Below, in pieces: positions 47,101 to 55,774 of a DNA stretch of 64,000 nucleotides. The stretch covers positions 123,556,126 through 123,620,125 of the forward strand of contig CP136069.1 in NCBI GenBank assembly GCA_032622095.1, written 5' to 3'. The notes beneath the pieces are model-generated. The model was given only the letters and a program-made list of their open reading frames with translations. It made no database searches and was not told the DNA's origin. The DNA comes from Siphonodentalium dalli (Eukaryota; Mollusca; Scaphopoda; Gadilida; Siphonodentaliidae). The stretch's first letter is position 1; the number at the start of each line of letters is the position of its first letter. Both the position numbers and the translations under genes were made by a program.

Positions 47101-48007
47101 AGTTAATTAATGAAGATATTTCTCAACAAGTGACGAGTCCCATTCCCATTTCAATAATATTTTTTATTTTTATTTTTTTAGCCTATAGATTTCCCAGTTC
47201 CGTTTTGATAGTATTATGGTAATAAAAAAAATTTGTCGATCATGTTCAGCAAGAAAAGTGGTCAATGTCATACTAGTACATATATAATTAATTTCACCAG
47301 AGAAAACGTATTCCAATTATTTTAGTCCTCATGTATACTATGAAAAACACACAAAAAATGAACGAAAAACAATATTTTATCCCTGCTCTGTTATTACTAG
47401 TACTCCTGATAAATAAAAAATAGTTTGAGCTTTTGAAATTTATTGATCAATTTCAAATAAAAATATTTGATGAGGCCTTTTTTGGGTAATTTAATAAGTT
47501 GGTTTGTAAACCCGCCCAGCCCCACCAACAACTTATTTTACCAAAATTACCCAAAAAAACCTTAAATTTGTTTTCCCATGGTGTTCTGTTTGTGTAAGAC
47601 TTCTCAACAAACTGTTCTATCAGTTATAATAACATGGAAATATGATTTTTGCATTCACCAGGATCATGTGAAATAACAGTAATTCGGTATGTCAAGACCT
47701 GTCACTTTTTTTTTAATTCCCTCCTTCATCAAGATATTTCTTCCCCTGATGGTCGGTCGTAAACCATCTTATCAAATTGCTGCAGCCTAATATGATCTTT
47801 AACTATATTTTCAGGCATGCTCTCGATGGGCTATACAACAACTTACACCGGATTAATGACGATCTTGCCCAGAAGAATAATTCCTTGATGCTTGACAACA
47901 GGTGCATGAATGGGCGTCAGAAGCTACAGGCGAGCCCACAGAGCTCATGCGAGCGAAATCTCACACTTACTGGAATTGAGAGGGAAAAATCACATGTTTT
48001 AGCGTAA
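38143..48007 (+). CDS. TEKT2: Tektin-2, ciliary/flagellar microtubule filament protein
   Basis: Five coding exons: 38143-38556, 43751-43965, 45062-45284, 46656-46879, 47815-48007 (TAA at 48005-48007). Total coding length is 1269 bp, 422 residues, close to the 430 of human TEKT2. Donors are gtaagt, gtgagt, gtaaga and gtatgt; all acceptors are AG and phases (0, 2, 0, 2) join cleanly. Key blocks are RFQPPDW near the N-terminus, LRNETDNQTKWD, AKNLPTDVAVECL, FEQLCLLQEARQQ, SPNIS, DLEAQRIATEYAFRKR and the tektin signature RPNVELCRD at residues 323-331, followed by YGLTDEVKQL. The protein is a chain of heptad-rich coiled-coil segments. Tektins form filaments inside doublet microtubules of cilia and sperm flagella. 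Start chosen: first ATG after the acceptor at 38119, giving MATELRPS, as in tektin-2. The last 30 residues are not tektin-like and look poorly conserved. Introns hold many MITEs. Confidence 0.96.
39140..39430. mobile_element. TTAA-type hairpin element (type II)
   Basis: The left end 'cccttccatgactggag' and right end 'ctcccgtcatgaaagggtta' frame two 'attctcttatatatatgcg'-type hairpins (39195-39262 and 39302-39352). The right subterminal 'gctgcaccagcacagctccc' is shared with fragments at 42420 and 45465. It lies in TEKT2 intron 1. Confidence 0.65.
39725..39990. mobile_element. Foldback MITE, 'ACTCAATCCGATCAGA' family
   Basis: The left end 'ggttctcaatccgatcagag' with 'tcctatattactatttctt' is complementary to 'aagaaatagtaatatagga' with 'ctctgatcggattgagtac' at 39944-39985. 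The long ends mark it as a foldback relative of the elements at 58406 and 62813. TEKT2 intron 1. Confidence 0.7.
39990..40340 (-). repeat. Two copies of a pearl-like core relative
   Basis: 'gataactccagtttagatt', 'tttatctgaaccaaagctgg', 'gccaagttcgaatataggtt' and 'catgagttacggtc' occur twice at about 130-base spacing. Related in wording to the core units at 20773. No gene. Confidence 0.5.
40950..41400. mobile_element. Composite double-hairpin MITE (copy 5)
   Basis: The left hairpin (40984-41085) is rearranged; the right hairpin (41276-41368) is intact. Outer ends 'tctgagtttagtgtgtc' and 'gacacactaaattcaggc' are complementary. The internal 'ctaatttgcagaagataaaa' and 'cataatcgaggtg' are as in the other copies. 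TEKT2 intron 1. Confidence 0.7.
42380..42468. mobile_element. TTAA-type II fragment
   Basis: One hairpin arm 'cttgcatataagagaatgc' plus the right terminus 'gctcccgtcatgagagggtt' with TTAA remains. TEKT2 intron 1. Confidence 0.55.
42572..42765. mobile_element. Hairpin MITE, pogo/mariner-like (copy E)
   Basis: Flanked by TA on both sides, with ends CAGTAATGCCCTATGTAATC and the complement ending GGGCATTACTG. The left arm has a small deletion near the centre, so the dyad is slightly asymmetric. TEKT2 intron 1. Confidence 0.8.
43195..43500. repeat. Dispersed repeat, inverted relative of 12180-12545
   Basis: It shares, in opposite orientation, 'aatcgcaaagcaatttata', 'gtgtaattat' and 'cacttccgcctggatttaat' plus 'tatcctatttaaat'. 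It lies in TEKT2 intron 1, about 250 bases before exon 2. A short run of 'aatagtgatgg' repeats precedes it at 43020-43140. Confidence 0.45.
44316..44715. mobile_element. piggyBac-like MITE, TTAA target (copy 3)
   Basis: Exactly 400 bp between and including the TTAA duplications. Both 70-bp hairpins are intact. Its sequence is nearly the complement of copy 1 (11250-11649), which suggests recent movement. TEKT2 intron 2. Confidence 0.85.
44757..44958 (+). repeat. 42-bp minisatellite, five copies
   Basis: The unit begins 'ggatgagtagtttgccctta' and continues 'gtagagccagtgtgttactt'; period 42, four full copies and a fifth changed at its end. Copies differ by single bases (gcggatg/gtggatg). Because 42 is a multiple of three, both strands stay open (14-residue repeats). 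It lies in TEKT2 intron 2, between the MITE and exon 3; splicing phases exclude it from the CDS. Confidence 0.9.
45440..45785. mobile_element. TTAA-type II element pieces
   Basis: The left end 'taaccctttcatgatgggag' with 'ctgcgctggtgcaacattaa' is at 45444. A second left-type end 'acccttt catgactgg' at 45664 leads into an intact hairpin (45706-45772). Between them lies AT-rich DNA. TEKT2 intron 3. Confidence 0.5.
45880..46020. repeat. TTAA-type III fragment
   Basis: Ends 'ccatttagtatagaaagggt' plus 'taa', the complement of the 'TTAACCCTTTCTATACTGAA' terminus at 49264. The rest ('cacttgtattaccttttcat') matches the complement of 49385-49430. TEKT2 intron 3. Confidence 0.5.
46076..46432. mobile_element. 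Foldback element, 'ggctttacacta' family
   Basis: The arms cover nearly the whole element. On the left are 'ctttacactaaacccgacca', 'tttatgggaccatctcc', 'gaatttgagccatgca' and 'gtgcaaaatacactcatg'; on the right the complements appear in reverse order to 'ggtacagcacccctttaa'. A shorter relative is at 17425. TEKT2 intron 3, 220 bases before exon 4. Confidence 0.75.
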
Positions 48008-48314
48008 TTCCTTGAGCATAGAATTTTTCAGAGGTTATGGGCAGTATTATTCAATGAGGCACGCAACTGTTTTCTTACAAGGAATTATCATCATTCACAT
48101 ACAAGCCACACATGGTGTTCAAGCCTATATTATACAGGGCCGGGAACCTGCGTCATAGTTTGCTCGAAAATGGTGGCAATATATCACACCTGACAATTTA
48201 AAGATGAATTTTTTATATATTTTAAAGATATCAGCAAGTTATTCAACTAATGAGTAATCATAACTACAGTAATGCCCTATGCAAAATGCAAAAATACTTT
48301 ATAATATGTCATAT

Positions 48315-48716
48315 CCTAGTTTATTAACTTTTTCCTCGTTAATTCTGGTCGCCTCGCCATTTTTAATGCGTGATACTCATCAACTCGAAACCACGTGATT
48401 CCCCACCGTGTTATGGTGAGCCGAGAAACGGTTCTACAATGTAAGAGATTGGAACAGAACATAGCGCGGCATTGTGTATCCATGCTGGGCATATACAGTA
48501 ATGCTCTATAAGTAATCGACTTCTTAACCACATCAGAATTATGGGTAACTTTTCAGGATTTAGTCGGAAATATGGCTTGTTGCCATTCATCGAAAAGCTC
48601 TCGGGGAGAGCTTTCCGATGAATGGCAACAAGCCATATTTCTGACTAAATCCTGAAAAGTTACCCATAATTCTGCTGTGTTTAAGGAGTTGATTACTTAG
48701 GGCATTACTGTACTCA
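48315..48716. mobile_element. Hairpin MITE copy F with 175-bp flank (inverted duplicate)
   Basis: 48495-48713 is the pogo-like palindrome (ends CAGTAATGC / GCATTACTG, TA outside). The preceding 175 bases, from 'cctcgttaattctggtcgcc' to 'tccatgctgggcatata', recur in inverted form directly after copy G at 53637-53806. Both loci are therefore one larger unit in opposite orientation, 5 kb apart. Confidence 0.8.
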
Positions 48717-49263
48717 ACTCAGACAATTGCAAAAACAGATATTAAACAGATTTGTTTGAATCAGATTTTGGCGTTCAAATTTCATGCATCCAACAATGGT
48801 GACCGAAGTCACTTGAGCCTTTATTACTTCTCAACAGTTATATTGGGGCTGGATTCATAGTGAGCTAGTAAACATTGATACATAGCTCATTGGCCATTTT
48901 TTTTGGTTGAATTACTTATCTACCAGCACATGCAAAAAAACAATGTATTGCTAACATCAATATAATTTTAGACATCTTGCCGCCATTTTCGAACAAATTA
49001 TGACGTAGGTTCCCCCACAACACTTGTTTATGACTGGTTTTTTTTTCTCCGTGTCTTAAAATAGGATAAAATATAGATGATTTGCAAAGATTTGAGACCT
49101 TTGGCTTAATAATGTCAAACTGGTGATATAAATAGCATGATTCAACTGGAAAAAAAGATTCATTATTGAAATTATTCTCTGAATATCAGTGATTCATTCA
49201 CATAGTGTTGACTTGATGAGCGTAGTGCTTGACACAAATGTGGTCAGTACATTAAGGAGCACT

Positions 49264-49530
49264 TTGAGCTTAACCCTTTCTATACTGAATGGATTCTCAC
49301 ATTCAGCGATAAACATATACAGGTACATTGAAATGGTCTATTATTAACTTGGGGGGGGGGGTTGGGTGCTCAGGTTATAAAAGTAGATGAAAAGATAATA
49401 CAAGTGCAGAAGGATTCATATTCATTGGCGGGAAATATTCAGATAATAAGTTCAACAAATGACCTATTATCTTAACATTTCCTGATGGAACTACTCATCA
49501 ATGAGTATTTAGTATAGAGAGGGTTGAAAC
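49264..49530. mobile_element. TTAA-type hairpin element (type III)
   Basis: The left end TTAACCCTTTCTATACTGAA is matched at the right by 'tttagtatagagagggttga' (the complement with one change in the TTAA). Subterminal 'tgaatggattctcacattca' is a small hairpin and 'actcatcaatgagt' is another. It shares the CCCTTT start with the 400-bp family. A G run lies at 49351-49361. Confidence 0.6.
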
Positions 49531-50990
49531 ATTTTCAATCTTTGACCATGATAATACATAATTTTTCATTTGAATTTTTGTTTTACTAGAGAACTTTAGT
49601 ATATCAATATTTTAGAGTCTCTTACTTTTAATGATATATGATTTTATATATATAATATAATAGGAAGCTAGTTTGAACGCTGTGTGTGACTTTTGAATTC
49701 CAGTATACAGTTATTTTCACTTTTCAAAAGATACCAATGTATCACAGAAGATTTTATTATATAAAAGGAACAATACATGTAGTCATATGTTGCTTCTCGA
49801 TATACATAGATGAGAAATTTCTTAGAACTGAGGATATTAGTGGAAAATGATTTTATAACTGCTTCGCAAAATTTCAGCCCCAATTTCTTTAACTTGATGC
49901 CAATTTGAGGTACCATAACAATTCTTGTTGGAATTGCACAACCATATTCAGCTCATTATAAGTGTGATTCCTAGTCAACATCATTCTACTAACATGTGAT
50001 GGAGAAGTTTTTCTACTTTGAAAATCAGCTATACTTAAATGACAATTGTATCTAAGTAAGAATAGCATTATATAAAATACTTTAAAATGGAAAATGCACC
50101 TGAAAATGTTTCCATTAAATACATGATTTCATGTGTAAGTATTCTGCTGAAACTGTAGTGGCAAGTTATATTACTAATAGTGTCATGGGAATGAGGTACC
50201 ACCGTTGTGAGATATAAGATGATATGTTTTCATAAGTTTTAATGGGGAAGAAGAGAGAAAGGATCAGTGGATGGGTGAGGAGCTGTTGAGTTCAACTCAT
50301 GCATTTTTGGTTATCTATTTTTTTGTTTACGTAATCGCATCATATCAGTTAGCCTTTAGCACTGCTTTGATTCGAAATCAGCTGTTTTCCCCCAATCAAA
50401 TGATCACTGTGATAAATGTTTTTTGTTATATATTTTATCAAATGAGTTGTTATGAGGAATTATTCGATTGATATGGGTAATTAGTATGATTACCCTTTAT
50501 TAGGAGAGTTATATATTGTCTTTGTTTTTATGATCTATATCAACTGATGGATTTATTGAAGGATGAAATAAATTGGTGATTTTATCAATTAGTTTTTATA
50601 ATAAAACCATTCAGTGTACAATTATGTCCATTGTTCTGAGATCAGACATAGTAATTTAGTTTAGTTCTCAGTATTTTGTGCACTCTTTGCACAATCCAGC
50701 ACATTTTAAACATATTTTATGTATGCCAGATGTAAATATCTAATAAGAACTTAAATCCTGTTGAAAGTTTCCTGTTTGTCTGATCCTTTTGGTCATTTTC
50801 TTTGTTGATTGAAGTTACACCCATTGCAAATGCTTCAACATTAATTAATATTAATGGTATATGAAAATTCTTTAGATGAGATCATGAGAGCTGGACGAAA
50901 CATTACATTTAACTCTCATGATAATTTTTTCTCAAAATAGTCAACGACAAAAGTAAATTGATAGGTTCAGTTTAGATTCAAACTAAGTCT
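49531..50990. other. Gene-free stretch
   Basis: Very AT-rich with no recognised repeat. A 66-codon plus-strand ORF at 50271-50471 is hydrophobic but has no splice context or family match and is treated as chance. Confidence 0.5.
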
Positions 50991-50992
50991 GA

Positions 50993-51362
50993 CTTTAGTG
51001 TGCCTGTCATTTGCAGAATGAGGTCCCCAGAGGGTGATTTTAGTGACGCCATCCCACATGGTGGGCTAGCATCACCAAATTCACCCTCTGGGGACCTCAT
51101 TCTGCTTAGGCCGCATCTGATATGGGAGACATAGACTCAGATTGAAGTTCCCAAATGGTGAATATTGTGATGTACACCCACTGGGAACCTCTATTATGCA
51201 ATATAATATGTTGTCTGCCAATTTGGGGATATAGAAGAACTAAACTAAAAAAGAAATAGAATCTATGTGAAGAAGTTTCTATAGAAATATGATAATGAAA
51301 CTTTCCAGAGAAGATGAGGCCCAAGCAGAATGAGGCCCCCAGAGGGTGAATTTAGTGATGCT
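50993..51362. mobile_element. Composite double-hairpin MITE (copy 6), right end lost
   Basis: Outer left end 'ctgactttagtgtgcctgtc', complete left hairpin (51016-51107) and full internal segment ('gggagacatagactcagatt', 'gttgtctgccaatttgggg'). The right hairpin is cut after its first arm at 'gatgctagcc' (51362), where a GGTTCTT-rich sequence begins. A more degraded relative lies at 52115-52380. Confidence 0.7.
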
Positions 51363-51641
51363 AGCCATTTTCGGTTGGTCCTTCGTGGATCCAATGTGGT
51401 TCTTTTGTTTTGTTCTTCGTTGAACCGTTTTGGTTCTTCGGTTGGGTTCTTAGTAGAATCACCTTGGCTCTTTGGAGAACCATTTTGGTTTCTTAGTTTT
51501 GTTCTTAATGCATCCATTTTGGTTCTTCGAGTTGGTTCTTCATTGAACTGGTTCTCCAGAGTACCAACATGTTCTACATATAACCAACTGGTCTAAGAGA
51601 ACCAACTCATTCCACAAAGAACCAACATTTTTTGGAGTGTA
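51363..51641. repeat. GGTTCTT / AGAACCA irregular inverted array
   Basis: The first half repeats GGTTCTTnG about nine times with short variable spacers, mostly on the plus strand. The second half (about 51550-51630) carries the complement as AGAACCAAC. It ends 'cattttttggagtgta', a terminus-like sequence. It looks like one side of a transposon with repetitive inverted ends, joined to the broken composite MITE. ORFs of 84-88 codons on both strands follow from the repetition. Confidence 0.5.
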
Positions 51642-52739
51642 TCCTGAATATGACATTGTAAAATGTTACATTAATATTAGATACTCTTGATACCACTGTA
51701 CTCATTATATACGAGCCGTCCATACATACACATCTTATATAATTATGTCATGGTCTCTTAAATTAATATTCTATCACATACATATAGTACCATATATACC
51801 ATGACGTACATAACAAGCGTGTATATTGAAGACGGGTACCTTTAAGGGGCAGCGCGAATGCGTTACAAGCCGTACGCTAGACCGAGGTGTAGAAGATACA
51901 TCGGTAACATACATCTTACCACTAATATCAAACGACTAGAAACTATTCCAATTTGCCAAATTTCACCCAGTCAATAATTGGCGTCTGGGACACAGTCTCG
52001 AACAGATATTGAATTGTCAATAGATATCAACGGTGAATGATATCTTTTAGCAAGGTCAATAATATATATCAGCTATATATATAGAGTTCAGAGCTTCTGA
52101 GATGAAGATTGTGAGTATCACGCAACAGCGGGTTAGCGTCACTATATTCACAGTCTGGGGTCCCATTCTGCTTATATGGGCATCGTCTCTGGAAAGTATC
52201 TTTATTATCAAATTAACAAGTTTTTTTTAATTATGGTAGTTTCTTTAAAAACTTATTTAGAAAGTTTTGTTTATATAGTTTCGTCTGTCTGTATCCCGAA
52301 ATTGGCAGACGACACAGGGCATACTTGAGGTGCCCAATGGGTGCACTTCACCACCTGCCCCATCTGGGAACTTACATGTATAAATGTATGTATATGAGGC
52401 TATCGACATACGGCCATAGATGATGGATACGGGCATGGCCATTTGTCCCTATCCAGTATAAACCTTGACTGCACATGAGTGTTTTCACTTCAACCAGCCA
52501 AAAGCCGCGGTGGTTCAATCAGTAAGGTGCATGGTGCATTCTTTTTGGCGTCTCCTATACCCCCTCCAAAATTAGGTGAAAATGTTCAATAGTAACTGTT
52601 GTGCATGACATAACATATAAGTTCGAAATTTCAGACCAAACGTAATAAAGGGGTGTGATGCAGTTGCAAATTCTAAGGTGATGGACACCCAATGCAACGG
52701 AGACCCTCTCGTCACGTCTCTGCACATGTTGTTGTTGTT

Positions 52740-53135
52740 GTTGTTCCTGTTGTTAGAACAAATTGTATTCGAGTCGAGGAACCCACACACCAAAGCTCAA
52801 AGTGATCAGATATCTATTTTTGAAACTTGTTATTTCCCGAGATATATTTTTTGGCGGCCTGGCAAATATTCGTCAAGCCGACGGTCTCGGACCAAATTGC
52901 GGATGAAGATGGATAACTCTAAAATCAAGTGGCTTTGGGTGTTAGATATTTGACACTCCGGCCAAATTTCGTTGAACAAAATGTTGATAAATAACACTTT
53001 TTGGGCAATTTTATACTATAGTTGACTGTTAGCATTATAGTTTGGGACAATTAATTGATTCTGACAACTGAAGCGGCATTTCAAAAATGTTGTTGTTGGA
53101 ATCTGATCATCGAATCGGATTTAGTACCTTTAATA
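52740..53135. mobile_element. MITE of the 'ACTCAATCCGATCAGA' family, one end
   Basis: The interior 'attcgagtcgaggaaccc', 'aaaatgttgataaataacac' and the right end 'atcatcgaatcggatttagt' plus 'acctttaa' match the elements at 58406 and 62813. The left end is replaced by a 'gttgttgttgttgttg' run at 52729-52745. Confidence 0.55.
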
Positions 53136-53416
53136 TGTGCATCGTTTTCGGTTCCAACCGCATCGCGCCCACTGCATCGCGCCGTGAAATGCATTCTCTA
53201 CGTTTATATAGTTGGATCGATAAGAAACAGAGCCCGGAAGCTAGATGTATTCAACCAGACGTATATATATATAGTAGTTTGTATTGAGATCATAGCCTAT
53301 GGACTCGGCTGCCAATTGAATCGAAACAGAATGAAACATTGTCAAATAAATCAAATTTGTCGCCTCTGTTTATTAAATTATCCACAGTGCGTATCGGCTT
53401 GATTTCCGATAGATGT

Positions 53417-53806
53417 GTACAGTAATGCTCGAAGTAATCGACTTCTTAACCACATCAGAATTATGGGTAACTTTTCAGTATTTAGTCGGAAATATGGCTT
53501 GTTGCCATTCATCGGAAAGCTCTCCCCGAGAGCTTTTCGATGAATGGCAACAAGCCACATTTCCGACTAAATCCTGAAAAGTTACCCATAATTCTGATGT
53601 GGTTAAGAAGTCGATTACTTATAGAGCATTACTGTATATGCCCAGCATGGATACACAATGCCGCGCTATGTTCGGTTCCAATCTCTTACATTGTAGAACC
53701 GTTTCTCGGCTCACCATAACACGGTGGGGAATCACGTGGTTTCGAGTTGATGAGTATCACGCATTCAAAATGGCCGAGGCGACCAGAATTAACGAGGAAA
53801 GTATTT
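53417..53806. mobile_element. Hairpin MITE copy G with 170-bp flank (inverted duplicate)
   Basis: 53420-53635 is the palindrome; 53637-53806 is the complement of the flank at 48320-48494. The plus frame from 53641 (MDTQCRAMF..., then TRWGITWFRVDEYHAF and KMAEATRINEE) is also open at the other locus on the minus strand with only a few residue changes. A third, diverged, flank-like copy lies at 54148-54232 ('gttggccattttgaatgcg'). Confidence 0.8.
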
Positions 53807-54858
53807 TTGCATGCAGCTATATATTTTTCAAACAAGGTTATATATATATACCTCATTTGTGTCCAAGCTCAAAGTTGTTTGCTAACTCTAACATTCTGAC
53901 CAAGAACGGTGTCCAAACCGACAGTTGTTTGCTATATATAACATTCTGACCAAAGCTGTCAGTCGAAGGATTCTCCTAGATGTATGGACTGGTGTGTTCC
54001 TCGAGCCACCGACTGGCAACTTTGGCCAGAATGTTATTGACAAAGTTGCTAATGAGTATATGCTTGTAAGTTGTAACAGTCAAAATGCTATATATTTATG
54101 TGTTGCGTTATAGTTCTTGATATATTATGTTTTTGTACGTTTCCGCTCGTGTTGGCCATTTTGAATGCGTGGCAAGCACCAATCTCGAAAACCATGCACG
54201 TGATTCCCTACCGTGCATAAATGGTAATAGATACCTTTCGCATCTTGAACGAAAACAACTAGTTATGGCTAATATGGTACTGTGTCACTCGAATTTATGT
54301 TCTTTGTATTCGTTGTCGTTTTTCTCTATTCGTTGTTACGATTACAGGTTCGGATTTCCAACAAAACTCACAAATACTTGATATAGTAATAAGTTCGTGA
54401 TCGTTACTCAGTTCATCAATGTGGGAGAGGACTCTGGTATTATAACCCTAAATTGTGATAACTATGTGACCTTACTTGTTATCAATTATAGCAGACTGTT
54501 TAAGGTATAACTAAACTACTCCAATATGGACTCCGAGAACAATTTGGATAAATTTTTAAATAGAAAAAATATGGCACAAACTTTACAGGAGTGGCTAAAA
54601 CAACCCATACATACTGACTATGAGGCCCCCACCCCACCCCCCTGGAATGCGGAATACCACTTAACACATAGGGTGGCCGGAATACGGAATACCAGTTAAC
54701 AGCAATATGGAATTTTCCGGATAAATTTTCTATTGCCGTTCGAACGCCGGTCTTACCGCAGTGTCCATGTCTAAAGTTATATAAAATGAAGATGATCGAC
54801 GATCTGTATGTCAAACCGTAAATTTATTGTGACAAAAATCGCATTTATATTACGAAGT

Positions 54859-55117
54859 GGCTAAAGAACGGTATACCGCTCTTTAGTACTGAGGGCTAAA
54901 GAACGGTATACCGCTCTTTAGTGATGAGGGCTAAAGAGCGGTACGGATTATAACGTTATGTGTTGGCGCAATGCGCAAAATATATTGGCAACGCACGTGC
55001 CGCTCATCCAACCTGGACCGCTCTTTAGCACCGATGGCTAAAGAGCAGTATACCGTTCTTTAGCACCAAACGCTAAAGAGTGGTATACCGTTCATTAGCG
55101 TATCAGGCCCATATAGC
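54859..55117. repeat. Palindrome array, left (28-bp units)
   Basis: Units GCTAAAGAGCGGTATA + CCGCTCTTTAGC occur at 54859, 54895, 54930 (half), about 55019 (half), 55038 and 55072, with 8-10 base spacers such as 'actgaggg' and 'accaaac'. Each unit is a near-perfect dyad centred on GTATAC. A last unit of this array is found at 55775-55802, beyond an inserted element. Confidence 0.85.
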
Positions 55118-55119
55118 TA

Positions 55120-55774
55120 TAAGGTGACACTCCACAGTTTCTGCAGGGATTGTTGCAAAAATAAGGGGGGCACCAATTCAATGAAAAATAACTGAAATGT
55201 GATCCCACAACACATATACAATGTATATATAACTGGGTTGAGCACATGTCATACTAGGCTTAAAGATTTTGGTACAGAATTGTCATTTTAATGGGGGTAG
55301 CAAGAGTTATGCCCCTTGATTGTGTGACTGAAAAATGAAAATTTGATGCAAAAATGGCCAAAATAAGCGATTTTCAGGCCCGTGGGACACAAAAACCAGA
55401 CAATCTATGGTATAGCCGCCTATGTTGTCTGGAAGAACACTGTTTCCTCACAATAATATCAAAAAATTTCAAACTTCTCACCACTTTAATTTTTTTTTAA
55501 ATATTTTTCATGCAGATGACAAATTTTAGGTGCTAAAAAGTCACGCTGGTGTGTGGAGCCACTGTTTCGCAGAAATCGCTACTACTTCATACTGGTGGGG
55601 TCAAGGTCACCTGAAGCAATATTTTTCAAAACTCAAAGACATCCTCTATAAATCCACAAATTCACAACTAACCTTCTCTCAATAAACATACCACACCCAT
55701 GGTGACAGAAAACACTGGTACTCTATTCTAAGAAATTTACCCCTACTGATCATTCGAAACTGTGGAGTGTCACA
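55120..55774. mobile_element. 655-bp TA-target element inside the palindrome array
   Basis: Inverted ends GTGACACTCCACAGTTTC (55124) and its complement (55756-55773). Flanking sequence 'cccatatagcta' / 'taaagcgcgg' compared with the intact 'cccatatagctaaagcgcgg' at 58075-58094 shows that the target was TA, duplicated on insertion. The interior includes 'gagttatgccccttgatt' and 'tcaaggtcacctgaagcaat'; no ORF of note. Confidence 0.75.

Noticed and set aside
50271..50471. 66-codon hydrophobic ORF
   Set aside because: AT-rich context gives hydrophobic chance frames; no splice sites, no family, no neighbouring exon.
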